Shown here: piece after piece, positions 4,695-5,931 of the stretch | Numbering within the stretch: position 1 is the stretch's first letter | Layout: each line of letters opens with the position of its first letter | Origin: an uncultured Gemella sp. | GTDB taxonomy: Bacteria; Bacillota; Bacilli; Staphylococcales; Gemellaceae | Assembly: GCA_927911695.1 (NCBI GenBank) | Contig: CAKMQO010000191.1 | Span: forward strand, 1-5,931 | Reading direction: 5' to 3' | Length of the DNA stretch: 5,931 bases | Program-made: the position numbers and the translations under genes | The notes under the pieces: model-generated | Database searches by the model: none | What the model was told of the DNA's origin: nothing | Seen by the model: the letters and a program-made list of their open reading frames with translations, nothing else

Positions 4695-4723
4695 CCATTG
4701 TTAAATGTTTAATTTAGCAATGG
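4695..4723. terminator. Bidirectional terminator between integrase and truncated cas9
   Basis: CCATTGTTAAAT (4695-4706) pairs with ATTTAGCAATGG (4712-4723) over 12 bp with one G-U pair and a 5-base loop. On the plus strand TTTT follows; on the minus strand it is followed by CATTTTTTATTT. It should end integrase transcripts and also transcripts of the interrupted cas9. The in-frame stop codon of truncated cas9 (4709-4711) lies at the loop. Confidence 0.85.
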
Positions 4724-5931
4724 TTTTCCTATGTTGACTTTAACTTGTGGATAAATATGGTCTATATCATATTTATTATTATCAAATAATTCACTAATCT
4801 TTATAGGTTCTTCACTATACATACATCTTCCTAACTGAGTATAGTATAGATATAATTTCTTAGCTTTTAGCTTAGACGGTTCTACAGAGCTTAGTCTATC
4901 ATTCAGTACATCAAAGTTAATTTGCTCCAATTTCTTTTTCTAGCTCTTTTACATCTTTCTTAACAGCTTTATAAGCAAGTTCTAATTGTTTTTTACGTGA
5001 ATCTGTTGGTTTTTTTCTTCTCTTGATTTGACCTTGTTGTCTCTACAAAGATTTTTATAGGTGCGCAACCTATAATCATTTTAAGTTCTTCTACTATTCT
5101 AACAGTTTGCCAGATTGAACGTTTAACCGCTGGAGATACATATAAATCATCTAAGATTTCTGGTGTAATCTCTGTTACATCTTCTTGAAGTTCTTTATTG
5201 AATTCAACTATCTGTTTAGAGTAATCAAATCTATCCGCCAATAATTCCATAAATAGAATATTATTCTGACGCATTGCACCAATAATGTTTAAGCACTCTC
5301 CTGTTTCTTCATTGTATAATTTTTTACTAACTAATTCTGTCAATAGTTTTCTTGAGAATCTTCCCCAATCCTTATAAACAAATCTAGACATTTTAGTAAT
5401 TTCATCCTTAGAATAAACTTCTCCATAAACAGATTCAATTTTAGCTTTTATAAGTTTTCTAGATTCTCCGTATAATGTAATCCAAAGAATTATATTTTCC
5501 ACATGTTCAGAATTAAACTTGTTCCCTAGGATTTTCTTGAAATCTCTATATGACTTGAGATCATTTTTCACAGTAATATCAATACCTGTGATTTCACCTT
5601 TACCGTCTATATACCCTTCTGCTTTAAGAAGATTTTTTATACTAGTTTTTGTTACTTTTTTTCCTTGTTGTTTAAACAGTTTTTCTATAATTGTATTTCT
5701 GGCTTCAAGACTAATTCTATTACCATCGTATTTTAGTGCATTCAACTCATTTAATAATGCAAACTCTGAGTAAAGTAATGAACTCTTCGGAAGTACATCT
5801 TCACCCTTAAGATATGTACACTTGTTAGTTAAATTTGTGATGAATTTCTCTGCACTTGCACTTTCATCTATAACTTTACTATAGTTCCATGGTGTTACTG
5901 GTGTATCTTCATATCCTTTATTTCTCACAGA
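4709..5931 (-). pseudogene. cas9: cas9 (type II-A-like), internal part, interrupted in the HNH domain
   Basis: From the right edge the minus strand encodes TPVTPWNYSKVIDESASAEK, matching the conserved TPWNFxxVVDxxASA region near residue 475 of S. pyogenes Cas9. VSPAVKRSIWQTVRIVEELK and the RuvC-II motif IKIFVETTRSN follow; its Glu aligns with E762. KLKAKKLYLYYTQLGRCMYS and the HNH motif YDIDHIYPQ (DH aligning with D839-H840) come last. Similarity then ends and the frame reads VKVNIGKPLLN to a stop in the element's terminator. Missing here are the rest of HNH, RuvC-III and the PAM-interacting domain. Two frame breaks are present: one base too many near the T run 5010-5016 and another near 4935-4939. 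With both corrected the fragment reads continuously (KPTDSRKKQL, then QINFDVLNDR). The 5' part is off the window. Cas9 cuts DNA guided by crRNA-tracrRNA; this allele cannot make an active enzyme. Confidence 0.93.
4735..4780. other. Probable attachment site (attL/attR) at the cas9 HNH codons
   Basis: ATAAATATG (4751-4759) and CATATTTAT (4768-4776) form a perfect inverted repeat around an 8-bp spacer (GTCTATAT). This is the usual geometry of a tyrosine-recombinase core site. On the minus strand these bases encode the HNH motif (K-Y-D-I-D-H-I-Y). Cas9 similarity ends a few codons beyond it, toward the integrase. The exact crossover point cannot be fixed without the other end or an empty site. 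Confidence 0.65.

Larger units (their letters stand above)
1..4750. mobile_element. Lysogeny end of a prophage (or related integrative element) inserted in cas9
   Basis: The order integrase, lipoprotein, CI-like repressor, divergent Cro-like protein and small early genes is the standard lysogeny module of temperate phages of low-GC Gram-positive bacteria. The integrase reads toward the junction with host cas9 and stops about 90 bp from it, as expected next to an attachment site. The left end is outside the window, so size and type are unknown. A phage satellite or ICE cannot be excluded, but an S24-type repressor and a probable dUTPase favour a phage. The right boundary is approximate: Cas9 similarity is lost between about 4735 and 4750. 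Seen: the genes and the junction. Inferred: that this is an intact prophage. Confidence 0.85.

Noticed and set aside
5519..5773. Plus-strand open frame of 84 codons inside cas9
   Set aside because: It is antisense to conserved Cas9 sequence and has no ribosome-binding site or recognised similarity.
1..5931. CRISPR array, tracrRNA or tRNA attachment site
   Set aside because: No regular repeat-spacer series and no tRNA cloverleaf was seen. The insertion is in a protein gene, and any array or tracrRNA probably lies outside the window.

Overview
The window is very AT-rich, with Gram-positive ribosome-binding sites (AAGGAGG type). It carries a type II-A-like cas9 fragment, so the host is a low-GC Bacillota. 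The Cas9 piece would fit a Gemella-like or related host, but the genus cannot be fixed from this sequence. The layout is the lysogeny end of a temperate phage or related integrative element (about 1-4750, continuing off the left edge) joined to a host cas9 gene (about 4735-5931, minus strand, 5' part off the right edge).

From right to left the element holds: a tyrosine integrase (3587-4663, +) that stops about 90 bp from the junction with cas9; a lipoprotein gene (2959-3459, +); a CI-like repressor with an S24 self-cleavage domain (2255-2887, +); and a divergent Cro-like gene (1903-2103, -) that heads an early operon with two small genes (1629-1826 and 1478-1612). Three matching 13-bp operators (TCACG-NNN-CGTGA) lie between cI and cro, and a fourth lies just after cro. 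Further left, a 90-codon gene (1219-1491, +) has its own strong promoter and probable terminator and faces against the early operon, like a phage moron. Beyond it, still on the minus strand, are a small XRE regulator (875-1099), a frame-broken unknown gene (569-894), a small membrane protein (359-565), a frame-broken second XRE gene (137-372) and the start of a probable dimeric dUTPase (1-135).

The main observation is the insertion site. The cas9 reading frame can be followed from the TPWN region through the RuvC-II motif to the HNH active-site motif (YDIDHIYPQ). It then loses Cas9 similarity and stops inside a hairpin terminator supplied by the element. A perfect 9-bp inverted repeat with an 8-bp spacer, the usual shape of a tyrosine-recombinase core site, lies exactly on the codons of the HNH motif. 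The element therefore appears to use the cas9 active-site sequence as its attachment site and to disable the host CRISPR-Cas9 system when it integrates. The rest of cas9 should lie at the far end of the element, outside the window.

Six single-base reading-frame breaks were found, two in cas9, three in the 569-894 gene and one in the second XRE gene. Each can be repaired by changing the length of an A/T homopolymer by one base, so they may be real decay or base-calling errors. The integrase leader also carries four copies of an octamer that can form mutually exclusive hairpins around the integrase ribosome-binding site.
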